This document shows, one piece after another, positions 48,541-59,457 of a DNA stretch of 64,000 bases (its first letter is position 1; every line of letters begins with the position of its first letter). Position numbers and translations under genes: made by a program. The DNA is from Blasia pusilla. Taxonomy: Eukaryota; Marchantiophyta; Marchantiopsida; Blasiales. The stretch is from assembly GCA_050084515.1 (NCBI GenBank), contig CM114273.1:11904001-11968000 (forward strand), read 5' to 3'. The notes beneath the pieces were generated by a model, which worked only from the letters and a program-made list of their open reading frames with translations, was not told where the DNA came from and searched no databases.

Positions 48541-51500
48541 GGTGATCTACACACCTAATATCTTTAGTGCTCTCTAAGGAATCAGCAATGAAGACGTTCC
48601 ACGTTGCAGGCAGCCACACCTACGTCAAAAGCGTGCCCGCCGACCCCCGACCCACTTAGTGACAGGTCTCCGTTTGGGTACCTGGAACTTCTGTGGGCTG
48701 ACCCATCCAATGAAGCAGCTGAAGTTTTGTTGAAAAATCAAATACATATATGTGGTGGTCAGGAAACTTGGGAAACCAAGTTAATGGAGATATCCTGTGT
48801 ACCACACTATGCATGGTTTGGAAAGATGTGCAACACCTAGGTAGACAACAACAGAGGTATGAAGGGTGTCGGGTTCTTCATCAGAGACTTCATGGTGGAG
48901 AGGTGTGAGATCATCAGCATAGGGCTCGAGTATGAACACAACATATGGGTCAAAGTCCGAGCAGAGTGCAACACGCGAGATATGTATATTGGGTGTATTT
49001 ACATGCCCACAAACAGTGAATCTGCTGCTGTAACAGAGGCAGCGTTTGATAGTGTGAAAATTGATTGCCTTGGGTTCCACACAAAGTGGAACATAGTCTT
49101 GTTGGGAGACTTCAACAGTTGGGTGGGCACTGGTCCCCAAGCGGAGATCGGGATGTTTGGAGATGTGAGAGTGAATGGCAATGGCACACGGCTGATTACG
49201 ATGTTGAGGGAACTTCAATTGATGGCACTGAACGATAGGCATAAGGCGGGGTCCTTGGCTTGGACTAGGGTCAACTTCAAGGAGAATGAAAGCTCCATTG
49301 TGGACTACATAGCTGTGGATGAGGAACTCTACTCACGTAGTGGGAAGATCACAGTGGATGCGACAGACATTGGAACATCAGATCATTCATTGGTTTGGAT
49401 AGAGTTGTAGCAAAGGCTAAATTGCTCCACCAAACCAGAGAAGAGAGTGATCAAGAAATGGAGGATAGAGGACTTCCAAGATGAGGGTAACAAGAAGATG
49501 TAATTTGGCAAGTTGGAAGAAAATCTCTTGGCATTTGATACTTCATTGAATCTACCGTCAAGACCTTTGGGTTTACAAGAACAACTATGGAAATGGTGCT
49601 AGCATGGTGGGAATGTGGAGTGTCGATGCCGCCGAGATTGATGTCGGCAGGAAATTGATATTACGCGGCAGAGCCGTCAAATGGTGGTCCTTGGAACTCA
49701 AGGCAACCATATGCTTCCCTTCCAAGCGAAGGGAAGCGTATGTAACAAGTGCTAAAGCCAAAGACGATGCATCCTTGTGGGCAGAGTATGTGGCCCTACG
49801 CAAGGAAACCTGTCCTCTCATGCGCATGCACAAGAAGAAATTGAACCAAGCAACATACTCATCCATCAATGAAAATTTCACTGAGAATCAGAAAAAGTTC
49901 TGGATGGAAGTGTGCAAAAATCAAACAAGGCCAGGGACAAAAACGTCGTAAAAGCCTTGAAGAGAAAAGATAGTGGAATGGTGACCACGGCTAAAAATAA
50001 TCGACATGTGTTGGAAGACCATTACAAGGAGTTAGGCAGGAAGCCCGCTCAAACATCCCTTGAAAAGCAGAACTTCGAGAGGGTGGTGGAGGATTTTGTT
50101 AAGATACAACGGGAGAAGGTAGATGATGAGGTTGAACTAGGCAACCCATATAACAATTGGTTCTCCCTGGCTGAGTTGGGAGCAGTGATCAAAGAACTTG
50201 TGAACCACAAAGCAGGCGGTGGTGATGAGTTTGTGAATGAGCTATTGAAGCATGGTGATGCTGCTATGGCTCGTTCTCTAGTGAGTCTCTTTAACCTGGT
50301 CTAGCGGGTAGAAGTCATCCCACAAAGATGGCGGCTGGGAGTCATCGTGAACCTCTTCAAGAAGGGTGAGCAAGAAGACCCTGGAAACTACAAGGGTATC
50401 ACATTGCTGAGTGTAGTTGGGAAGCTCCTCTGCCGTATACTCAACAATAGGATCTCTGTGTACCTAGAGGAGAATTCTGTCATGAAGGAAGGCCAGGCTG
50501 GCTACTAGCAAGCCCGAGGATGAGTGGATCACATCTTCACCTTCAATCACATTATCCAGGGTAGGAAAAAAGAGGGGAAACCCACCTAGTGCTTCTTCTT
50601 GGACCTCAAGAAGGCTTACGATACTGTATGGCGTGACGGGCTATGTTATAGCTTGTGGAAGGCGGGGCTCAGAGGAAAAATGTGGAGGATGGTGGAGAAG
50701 ATGTACCAAAACTGAATGAGTAGAGTTCTGGTGAATGGGCAAAAGAGTGGGATATTCGACATCAAGCAAGGAGTGGCTCAAGGATGCCCACTCTCCCCCA
50801 CCTCTTCAACATTTTTGTGAATTCCTTATTGGAAGAAATGGAGGATAGTGGACTAGGCATACAGAGTTTTTGCCCTCATGTTTGCTGATGACTTTGGTGG
50901 ACTCGAGGAAACAGGAGAGAAACTCCAAGAGATGATCTCCCTGACCAAAATCTGGTGTGACATGTGGGGCAGGGAGGCAAATGTACTGAAGTGCGGTGTG
51001 ATGATTTTCAATGGTTAGGAGGAGGACCAAGACCAATAGTGGTACTAGGGCGAACAAGAGATCCCCCATGTGGCCTCATACAACTATTTGGGCATAGAAT
51101 TCTCAGAAGATTGCATGCGGGTTTCACACATTAAGAAGGCTAGTGAGAAAGGCCACAAGAAGGTGAAGGTCTCTCCAGATTCCTACAATGCCGGGAAATC
51201 ACATCAGAAGTAAAGTGCTCTGTCATTTTGCATACCATTTGTCCCTCGCTGGAATATGGGGCAGTAGTGTGGGATGCCAACACCAAAACAAAGGGACAGG
51301 CTTGAAGCTATGCAGTTGAAGGCGTTTTGGGGTATGATGTCAACTTCCTCACGAACAACCCAAGTTGGTGTGAGATCAGAACTTGGTGTGGAGCCCTTGG
51401 AGGATAGATGTGACATCGCCAAGTTGAAATGGCAGAGGCAGCCAGAGACAATGGACTCCCATTGCTATCCTAAAAAGATGATGGGGAAAACTTGGACCCA

Positions 51501-51860
51501 AAGAAGACCCGTAAAGCAGGCCAAATCTCGGACGAAAAAGGTTCAAGAGATTGTGCAAGCATCCAAGCTCCCAGCTGGGCGTGACCTGTAGGAGCAAGAT
51601 GAGAAAGCATTTGTGGATACCATAACCAAAGCAGTGGGAAAACGCTCACAGCAGAACAACATGGAGGAAGGCATGAAAATGTCTGACCTCTCTCTTTTGA
51701 TGGCATATCCTGAGAAGGCAGAACTGAAGAACTATCTGCGGGGAACCCCTTGCTTGGGAACCCGAATCAAGTTCAAGTTTAGAACGTGGGCAATCCCATT
51801 GAACTATAAGAAAAGTAGGATGGGAACACAACTAAACTCTTGCACTTATTCTCTCATTGC
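48541..51860 (+). pseudogene. LINE non-LTR retrotransposon: endonuclease, RT and truncated C-terminus
   Basis: 48604-49410 is an apurinic-type endonuclease: YLELLWADPSNEAAEVLL at the start, one stop at 48838, then CIYMPTNSES, VLLGDFNSWVG, SIVDYIAVDEELYS and TSDHSLVWIEL, the canonical GDFN and SDH motifs. 49604-50304 is the linker and RT start (LVNHKAGGGDEFVNELLKHG). 50305-51110 is reverse transcriptase with stops: VIVNLFKKGEQEDPGNYKGI, CFFLDLKKAYDTVWRDGL, DIKQGVAQGCPLSP, then FADDFGGLEETGEKL for the catalytic FADD. 51274-51600 and 51613-51860 give the C-terminal region, cut before the zinc motif is complete. Multiple stops make it inactive. The clade (L1, RTE or other) needs phylogeny. Confidence 0.88.
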
Positions 51861-51937
51861 AAATTTCGTTCTCCATGGTGGTGTGTGTGTGTAAAAGCCG
51901 TTTTCCACCAATTATGCTTGTTTCGCAATTTTCCACA
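51850..51937 (+). repeat. Copia 5' LTR end fragment
   Basis: The sequence from the LINE break to TTTCGCAATTTTCCACA ends in CA directly before a tRNA-Met primer binding site, as the 3' end of a copia LTR should. The rest of the LTR is missing. Confidence 0.6.
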
Positions 51938-51949
51938 TGGTATCAGAGC
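51938..51949 (+). promoter_or_regulatory. Copia primer binding site (tRNA-iMet)
   Basis: TGGTATCAGAGC is the standard plant Ty1/copia primer binding site complementary to the 3' end of initiator tRNA-Met. It lies one base after the CA of the LTR and about 500 bp before gag. Confidence 0.9.
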
Positions 51950-52438
51950 GGGAGGAGAACATCACTTGAAATTCTTGGTGTTTGAAGAGAGAAGAGAGGC
52001 AAGAGAAGGCAAAATTTCAGTTTGGGAGAAGGAAATTTTATTTAGAGCTCAGTGGGTGCAGATTTCAGGTGGAGCTTTGATGGTGATAAAACTTTGGAGT
52101 CGGTTTTTAGGGCTTTCCCGATCGATTCAGCCATTGGGTTCCGCTTCGGCTTGAATAATGCCATAGCCTTGTTCTAGCCATCTTGTAGAGCTCGTCGAGA
52201 GCTTTCCAACGCACCCAAAATTGCTCGGTTCTGACACTCTAAGCTCTTGCAACATCAATTTCAATGTAGGAAAGTGCAATTAGTGAAGAAAAGTTGTGCA
52301 GTGTGCTCTCTACAGGCCAATTTCGACTAATTCTTTCATACCGTTGATCAATTTTGGCAAATTTCAGGTCAATTTCTGTGTAGGAGTGATCTATGCTTCA
52401 ATTGGAGGAGTAGAAAGCCTAAAATTATGTTTTTGTGA

Positions 52439-52805
52439 GTGAAATCGTTTATCATGGAATATTCCTCAACCGCAATCACACACGAGAAGCTAGACAAGCA
52501 GAATTACAATGTCTGGAAGTTTCGCATGAAACAATTTCTCATTGGTCAAGAACTATGGGAGCTTGTCATAGGTGATGAGGCCAAGCCAGAAGGTGACTCA
52601 ACAGACTTGAATGTTCGTGCTTGGAACAAACGCGTAAGGCAAGTAATCCACTATATTTCAATAACCATCAGTTCGCTAATGATAGGTCACATCCAAGATG
52701 TTGATACTCCGAAGGAAGCCTAGGATGTATTGGAAAAGTTTTTCCAGACATCTACAAAGGCCAGAAAGCTTCAATTGAAACAAAAATTGAACGAAGTGAG
52801 GAAAG
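52439..52805 (+). pseudogene. Copia gag, truncated
   Basis: From ATG 52454: MEYSSTAITHEKLDKQNYNV, then WKFRMKQFLIGQELWELVIG and LNVRAWNKRVRQVIHYISIT, the N-terminal gag fold of plant copia elements (NYxxWKxxMxxxL...LWxxI). A TAG at 52721 interrupts PKEA/DVLEKFFQTSTKARKLQL. The match stops near 52805, where an unrelated minus-strand gypsy gag begins, so the copia element was cut by that insertion or by a rearrangement. Confidence 0.85.
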
Positions 52806-52809
52806 GAGC

Positions 52810-54128
52810 ATGGCCTGGATTGCATAACATCCTTCCCATTGGTCAGCTTCATACCATCCTTCTTCCACCGTTGGTTCTTCCTGGATCCAACGTAACTCTC
52901 TATGAGTATGACATTCCTGAGCAGTATGCCCTTGGGTTTCGCAAGCACTACACCACACGTTGGACCTCATCAGATCTGGTCATCTTCTGGGGTCCTTCTG
53001 GGCCGCTAGATGTACTTTTACTTCCGCCATTTGTTTGCTTAACTCTTCAATGGCAGACTTTCCCAACCTCTTCGATGTCCCTCGTACTAGGCTGACAGAC
53101 GTTCGAGGACCATGCTTTGTAGGCTTGCTTTTCCTTCCTCGCTTGGGAGTGCGATGGCGTGTATGTCGCTTCTGTTTGGATTTTCGGTCCTCTTTGGAGT
53201 CTGTGGACTCCGTCGTGCCATCCGTGGAGGCTTTAGTGTGTGTAGAGGACGCTTTGTACTCGGAAGAAGAACTAGTTTGCAAAAAACCTCGTTTGTAGAT
53301 GAGGGCGTCTTTGCATTTTTCGGGATTTCTCGGAGGCCTCGTACGCCTCTGGGGATGCTATGACTTCTTCCAGGGAATTTTGTTCTCCTCGCTGGCAGTA
53401 CTGATCCATTTCTTTGGACAGTCCTGACACAAACCAATCTACCAATTGTGAGGTAGTGTTCAAGTTTGTTTACAAGGCTACAAAACCTTTGGGTGTATTC
53501 CCTGAGAGTTTCCTTCTTTTTACGTTTTTAATTGCGAAGCTTCGTAAGAAGCCTGTCCTCTAACTCCAGGTCACAGAAGTCATGAAGAAAGGCCTCCTAT
53601 ACCATTTTCCAGGTTTCCGTGACATCCGCTCCCAGACCCTCGTACCATTGGCTTGCTCCCTTCTTAAGCAGGCCAGGAAAGACTCGCAACAAATCCTCCT
53701 CTGAGCCTTCCCCATTAGCCTTAGATACATGGGTAAATTCAAGCACAAAGTTTTCAACATCATCTCGCCGTCCCCCTGCACACGTGAGGTATCTTAGCAC
53801 CGTCTTTCTATTGTTGGCCATTGGGAAATTTCTGCTGCTGGGTCCCGGGCTTGATGCTCGGGAGGGAGGAGGCAGCAGTTCCGATCTGGTTGAATTGGTC
53901 GGCTCCTCGTCCCCCGAGTCCCCAAAAGGGATTCCAAGTTGACTCTTCGTCCGACTGCGAACTTGCAGGAGACGTGCTGGGGAGCGTATTCCTATCCCTC
54001 TTCTTGTTCTTGGGCTTCGTGCGAGGCCAAAGACTGGGAGACACCCCCGGCGGTCTCCAAGACGGGTGATCTTCTTGTTGCTTATTGCGTTTATTTGGCC
54101 TATTGCCGCATGTACGAATTGCACTCAA
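52810..54128 (-). pseudogene. Ty3/gypsy gag with CCHC zinc knuckle, broken
   Basis: Read right to left. 54124-53597 has FVLEFTHVSKANGEGSEED then LLRVFPGLLKKGASQWYEGL, the Retrotrans_gag domain. 53463-53272 has QLVDWFVSGLSKEMDQYCQR. 53282-52980 is a Ser/Lys/Arg-rich linker. 52970-52752 holds CSACETQGHTAQEC, a perfect CX2CX4HX4C nucleocapsid knuckle. Frames change at least three times. No protease follows on the left, so only gag is present. It is not obviously the gag of the methyltransferase gypsy family to its right. Confidence 0.82.
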
Positions 54129-54129
54129 G

Positions 54130-54680
54130 ACGAAGTGGACAATCTTACAAGTGTCGGTTTATGACTCGTAGATGGAGGAAGTTTGGAGCATGTTCGCATT
54201 ACAGAGACCTTTGCATTTCGTATTCAATCCAAGATTGATGTCAACATGTACCTGGAGAAGGTGGATGATCTCAATCCACTATTTCTGTTTGAGTCTAGAA
54301 ATGGGGTGAAGAGAAACAAAATGTGTAGGCCAACGGTGGAGAGAGCAAAGCGAATTGCATCAGCCCGGGAGGCAAAAATGGAGATCATCGCCACGAAAGA
54401 TGTCGAGAGTGGCAATGGAATAGGAAGGATGTATTGGATCAGGAACAACACTGTAAATTCAAGTGTCACAGGGGTATATGTGGTGCACATCTACTGCTTT
54501 CCCACATGTTCATGTGATGACTTTGTCCAAAGAGAGATAATTGGGAAAAGGTATTTCCCTTGTAAGCACATGTACTATGTATTGCTTGTAGTTTTAAGAG
54601 AGTCGGAGGTAGGAGTAAGAATCTACCAACCAATTCTGTCCCTCAAAGAAGTGCGAAGTATTTTAAAAAAACCACTTTGA
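54130..54680 (+). pseudogene. SWIM zinc-finger fragment, MULE-like
   Basis: The frame from 54183 reads MEHVRITETFAFRIQSKID, DDLNPLFLFESRNGVKRNKM and ends with a SWIM motif CSCDDFVQREIIGKRYFPCKH (CxC...CxH), then MYYVLLVVLRES. SWIM fingers end MULE transposases and FAR1-type proteins. No MULE catalytic domain or terminal inverted repeat was seen, so this could equally be a piece of another SWIM protein. The reading frame is intact for 165 codons. Confidence 0.6.
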
Positions 54681-54689
54681 GGATGCAAA

Positions 54690-55104
54690 ATGAGGTTTTA
54701 GATTGTATTTTCATTTTTCCAGAACCTTCACTTTGAGCTTGAACTCTATTCAGCCCAGGGAAAATGATAGATTTTTTCCATACCTTGGATGGAAAAAGTG
54801 ATTTGTTCCACACTTATGATTCCACTGATTTTTCAGTTTTCTAAATTTTGTGCAATTTGCAACTCCTCGGACTCAGATGGGTTGCCAAAAGTGGAAGAGG
54901 AAAAAAAAATATGGGAGTGCTTAGGAATTGAGAAGAAAAGTGCAAAAAAATTTACTCAAAAAGTTTCCTCTCTTCAACCCAACGGAAACTCTCTTCAAAT
55001 CATAGGAAAATCTCTTCAAAAAAAAGTATCTCTTTCGGTTGAAGGTAGTTTCCTCTCTCCTCTCTTCCTCTCCTCTTACCGCACCTCACCTAGGACATCC
55101 TACA
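54690..55104. other. Spacer between SWIM fragment and gypsy copy A
   Basis: AT-rich DNA followed by a CT-rich tract (55040-55100). No gene. Confidence 0.5.
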
Positions 55105-57329
55105 GATGAGTCCGTGGTGCGAGCCAAGGCGATAATGACTGATGTAGAGTCCTACGACGTCGTTGTTGGTGGAGCAGTGTTATTCCCGATGGGGTTTTCC
55201 CTGGATTATTGGGAAGAGTCAGCGTCCTACAGACCAAGATGGCCCTCAGGTGATGGGCGCCTTAGCTGATTACCCATTCGATTCATATGTGCAGTGATTG
55301 AGCGACGGCCACGGCAGATGGCGACCTTAGCGGCATTTAGCAGTGCCATCACTTGGCCTAGTGATTTGATTGACGGACAAGTCCATGCAGAGAATACTCT
55401 CGTTCTTGATATTTCTATGGAGAGGAGTGTTATGGTAGCCGCATCAATCTGTGGAGGAGAAGTGCCGCTTTGGGGCTCAATTGAGGAGCTTCGACACTTA
55501 GTCATTGAGCATGTGCAGACCGGGCGGAGTGAGACTTTTGCACCAAAGTGTGATGGGTCAGAGGAACCCCAAGTAGGCAGGAGTGCTGCCATGATCCCTT
55601 TGGACACCACCCCGATTGTGTGGTGCATCCTAGAGGACGGTATTTGGGTGTTGGATCTCTTTGGAGGGATCAACACTAGGTTAGCTGTTGTTTTGCACGC
55701 TTGAGTGCGTGTGCAGCAGTACCTCTATGTGGAAATTGATGATGTTCTGAGGCGCGCTTCACTTCACCATGTGGCGTAGTTACGTCTCCATTTTCCTGAC
55801 TTGTTGTCTGCGTCCGTCATTTAGGGTTACCAGAGTTCCCTACCGAGGGACATTTCATTGTTGGGGGCGTAAGACTTGGAGCGGGTAGGGACCATAGACT
55901 TGATCATTGCTGGTTGGCCATGTCAGGGCCAGTTGAGTGCTGGACGGGTTAGTAGATTAGCTGACTCTCGGTCCAGGTTGTTTTGGGAGATGATGCGGAT
56001 CTTGTGACACTTGCAGGAGCATCAGTTTCATCCTCTAGCATACATTCTGGAGAATATAACTATTTTGGGCTATTCGAGGTCCCGTGTGGTGATGAGTGCA
56101 CATTCAGTGCATGCATGGATCGGCTTGAAATTTTTTTTGGATGCGGCGAGTGTGAGTTCACGAGCACATCGCCCGCGTATTTGGTGGAGCAACTTGGTAC
56201 CACATGAGGTGTTGCAGAAGGCATATGCAAGAGTGGAGCGCCCCTCCAATTTGTTGGTGGATTCTATATTGGATCCGAGCCATGGATCACAGGCAGTGAG
56301 GCACGATGATCGACCGCCATTGACTGTGGTCAATAAGATTGGCATGCCACAGTCAGCCTTTCCCACATTGGTGAGTTTTTCTGTTTCCTATGCATTCAAG
56401 GAGGCCAGACCTGGCTTGGCTTGGGATGACCAGGTACAGAGGTTGGTGGAGCCCAATGCCAATGAGCGAGAGCGAGCGATGAGATTCCCTACAAGAGTGA
56501 CGATAGTACCGTCACTATCAAAAGCATCACGATGTCATGTCTTGGGTCAGGCGATGGACCTGAACTACATGACATGGATTTTCAGCTTAGGAGTAGCTAA
56601 GCAGCGTTGTTTGCGGATGCGATAAATCACAGAAGTTGCGTTGGTGAGCCCTATGCCTATTGAGATGGTTGAGGCAATGGTTGGGGGCGAGACTTGAGGA
56701 GATTGACATACCAAGGGTGAGACACCCTTGGACTTCTTGGGATGTTTTTCAGGTATGCCAAGAGATGGTAGCCACAACATCAGCGTGGTTCCCGGTATTG
56801 CAAATGGAGATTCGCTTTTGCAGTTGGCTTCAATGGGAGCAGTCGAGTTTTGTTGTTCAAGACGGGGTTGCACCATAGCAACCAACGACATCCGCCCCGG
56901 AGAGTCCCACCCTAGTCACGATGGAGACTTGGGAGCCAAATATGGCCCTAAGTTGACAAGCGGAGAGCGGCTCTGGATATACTAGTTCCTTAGGAGTTAT
57001 ACAAACTATTTAGCATTTAGCATGCATGATTTGGATACGTTGAAGGATTCAGGGATCCGCATTGAGTTGTCGAGCGACACGCCAATCTTCTGAAAATCCT
57101 AAAAGTATAGTGATATGGAGAGGGCTCTGATTCAGAGTAGGAGCCAAGACTTGGTTGGAGCAGGACTAGTGGAGATGTTGCACGAGGAGTATGCATCTTC
57201 CAGTGTCATGCCCGCCAAGAAGGATGTGCATGGCAACTCGACGGATAGGCGGATGTGTGGAGATTACCAACCTATCAATCAGTAGACGAAGTCCGATAGG
57301 TATGTCATGCCCACCCCTGAGGAGATCTT
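55105..57329 (+). pseudogene. Gypsy copy A: protease end, DNA methyltransferase and RT start, decayed
   Basis: Begins inside the protease region (VESYDVVVGGAVLFPMGF, YRPRWPSGDG). 55294-55704 contains IPLDTTPIVWCI and motif I WVLDLFGGINTRLAVVL. After stops come YLYVEIDDVLRRASLHHVA, IDLIIAGWPCQGQLSAGR with the catalytic PCQ, then AYILENITILGYSRSRVVMS, SSRAHRPRIWWSNLVPHEVL and ERERAMRFPTRVTIVPSLS, followed by VLGQAMDLNYMTWI. RT starts near 57010 (SGIRIELSSDTPIF, VMPAKKDVHGNSTDRRMCGDY) and stops at PTPEEIF, where an LTR terminus of the opposite-strand element begins at 57330. At least eight stops. The left part (gag, LTR) is absent. About 60-70 per cent protein identity to copy B by eye. Confidence 0.88.
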
Positions 57330-57722
57330 TGTCGTGCACATACATATCGCTACACAACATACATCGCTCGTCACATCTACACCACACAACACCGATCTTC
57401 CCCACACACGGGTCGATCCACACATGTACAAAAATCAACTCATACATATACATGGAGATCACACAACGGCTCTTCCCCTAAAAATAGCCCTCCCCTTGGT
57501 AACCTGTGCGCATAGGTTACCAGGGGTGGGTGACCTGGTCAACAAGTCACTCGGCTGTAAAAGACCTCAACATGAAAGTTGTCAAGAACGACATTCCTGA
57601 CACAATGGACCTATCCTCAACCTCGTCCGACACCGTGGGACAAAGTTACACTCAAGATAGTCCGCTGGCTCCTATGCCCTATCCATGATAGATCTCGGCC
57701 TATCGGCTACTCAGATGTGACA
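57330..57722 (-). repeat. LTR of gypsy copy B (3' side), TG...CA
   Basis: On the minus strand it starts TGTCACATCTGAGTAGCCG and ends GCGATATGTATGTGCACGACA-type sequence, giving TG...CA ends and 393 bp. It contains a perfect 8-bp palindrome arm pair, GGTAACCT and AGGTTACC, near 57497-57520. An alternative reading is a much shorter LTR of about 138 bp (57330-57467), because both copies of that segment are preceded by purine runs on the minus strand. The right-hand LTR of the element lies outside the window, so the choice cannot be made here. Confidence 0.6.
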
Positions 57723-57727
57723 ACTGT

Positions 57728-57866
57728 CGTACGCATACATATCGCTACATAACATACATCACTCGTCACATCTACACCACACAACACCGATCTTCCCCAC
57801 ACATGGGTTGATCCACACATGTACAAAAATCAACTCATACATATACATGGAGATCACACAACCGCC
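57728..57866 (-). repeat. Second, partial LTR copy next to the first
   Basis: TGTCGTACGCATACATATCG through CATACATATACATGGAGATC then ACACA repeats 57330-57467 with few differences, in the same orientation. Only a few bases separate it from the full unit. It is preceded on the minus strand by GCTAGGGGGGCGG, a candidate polypurine tract (57868-57882). Tandem LTR arrangement. Confidence 0.75.
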
Positions 57867-57938
57867 CCCCTAGCTGGTAGTTGGATCCCCCCAACTCCAG
57901 ATAGAAAATATCACATCTCTCTGACATGACCTACTACT

Positions 57939-58262
57939 CTATACACATCTCGGACACATCCATCGTCCCGTGGGAACCACATCAAGAGGGTGGTTCAGAC
58001 ATGACATATGCCACCCTCGAGAACAACCATCACATACCAACATGGTGGCTGCACCCCTCGCAGATCCGCACAACATACACCTCAAGCCTGTAGGTACCAC
58101 TGCCAAGCTCGGATCCACCATCCCATCTACGTTCGGAAGATGACATTGTGCAAAACTGCGCACATGATCCTTCCAAACCATACCATCCCGTCCCTCCAAC
58201 ATGAGGACTCCGGTCGGTAATACCTCGTGCACACGAGGATCGCGGCGCCTGCGCAGTGACAT
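57939..58262 (-). pseudogene. PHD finger module at the C-terminal end of gypsy copy B pol
   Basis: The 107-codon frame begins with an Arg-rich, integrase-tail-like segment (LRRRRDPRVHEVLPTGVLML) and ends with a complete C4HC3 PHD finger at 57942-58079: CMLCG, eleven residues to CDGC, four to H, MSC, fourteen to CPRC, with the conserved Trp two residues before the last cysteine pair (RWMC). Spacing and aromatic position fit canonical PHD fingers, which read the histone H3 tail. One frameshift and a TAG (near 58265) separate it from integrase in this copy. The intervening FHPGDYVYLQRRHP is a normal gypsy integrase tail, so the finger most likely ended the polyprotein. In chromoviruses this position is taken by a chromodomain that guides integration. 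Targeting is inferred by analogy. Confidence 0.85.
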
Positions 58263-58317
58263 CTAGCGCCGTGGGTGTCGTCGCTGTAAATACACGTAAT
58301 CCCCAGGATGAAACCTC

Positions 58318-59457
58318 CTAATCCCTCGGACGATAACCTCCTCCACTAATGGTCGCGTACCTCAATGTATCTCTATGCTGGGCAATAGCTAAGTTCTCAA
58401 AGGCCATAGGCATAACTCTACGAAAAACTTCTGCCCTCTGAGAACATGCTTGTACCCACACATTTGGATCATCAAGATCTAACACCTCCGCCATGTCACG
58501 TCGAATGGCTGCAGGTAAATCTGGCTCTCTCCCAAAGAGCAAAAAGTACGGTGAAAATGACGCCAAGGATGCTCGCCAACTAAAGCGATAACCCACGACC
58601 AACCATGGCAATCTGAGGTCCCACTCCCTCAACTGTCCCCGCTGCAAGCCATACTTGCGCAATCCTCTCTTCACCGTCTGTACCACTCTCTCTGCCAACC
58701 CATCCGCCTCAGGATGATCTCTGGACGTGGTGCGGTGATCTATTAGCGCTTGATCACACAAGGCCTGAAATTCTCCCCTGAACTCGGTACCCTGATCAGT
58801 CAACACCTCCGCCGGTGCACCAAAGTGACTAAGCACACGATCTAGAAACGCATAAGCTGTTCCCTTGCTCGCCTTGTCTGGTAGTGCCACCAACTCTATC
58901 CACTTGGAGAAATGCTCCACCATGACCAACACGTACCTATGATGATGCCCTATCAATGGCAAAGGTCCCGCAAAGTCTAAACTCCACCGATAACCTAAAC
59001 CCATAATCGGCAAAGGATGTAACTGCGGAGTGGGAGCATTGAAGGATGCTCGCACTCTGTCACATACCATACATTTGGCCACAAACTGCTGTACCCCAGT
59101 ATGCATGCCGCGCCACCAATACTGAACCTGGAGTAAGCTGTAAGTACGCTTTACTCCGAAATGTCCCAACTCTTCATGGGCATGTCGCACTACACGTGCT
59201 CGCTGGGAAGGATGAGGTACCACTCGTATCCTACCATCTCCCCATACCCGCAAAATGTGAGTCCCCTCCCACCTGATCCTCTTAGCTCTCTGTAGGATCC
59301 GATCCTGCTCCCTAGCACTCATTGTACTCGCAATGACGCCAGTGCGCAAGAACTCCACAACCTCCACGTTGTCATGGATATCACGACCACCTGTCGCCTC
59401 CTCACTAACCTCCGGATCCAAAGACTCATCATCCAACCCCACCAGTGGAGTCATCAC
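58318..59457 (-). CDS. Gypsy copy B integrase, uninterrupted
   Basis: 379 open codons. The zinc-binding HHCC domain is HEELGH at residues 94-99 with C129 and C132 (AKCMVC). The DDE core has D161 (SLDFAGPL), D221 (LTDQGTEF) and E256 (DGLAERVVQTVKRGL), all present. FSPYFLLFGREPDLP follows, the usual segment before the C-terminal domain. Integrase joins the cDNA to host DNA. The start is set by the upstream in-frame TAG near 59458, so the first residue is not a natural N-terminus but a point inside the polyprotein. The frame closes through a frameshift at 58318, and the tail continues in another frame toward the PHD finger. Confidence 0.9.
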   Translation of the reverse strand: MMTPLVGLDDESLDPEVSEEATGGRDIHDNVEVVEFLRTGVIASTMSAREQDRILQRAKRIRWEGTHILRVWGDGRIRVVPHPSQRARVVRHAHEELGHFGVKRTYSLLQVQYWWRGMHTGVQQFVAKCMVCDRVRASFNAPTPQLHPLPIMGLGYRWSLDFAGPLPLIGHHHRYVLVMVEHFSKWIELVALPDKASKGTAYAFLDRVLSHFGAPAEVLTDQGTEFRGEFQALCDQALIDHRTTSRDHPEADGLAERVVQTVKRGLRKYGLQRGQLREWDLRLPWLVVGYRFSWRASLASFSPYFLLFGREPDLPAAIRRDMAEVLDLDDPNVWVQACSQRAEVFRRVMPMAFENLAIAQHRDTLRYATISGGGYRPRD

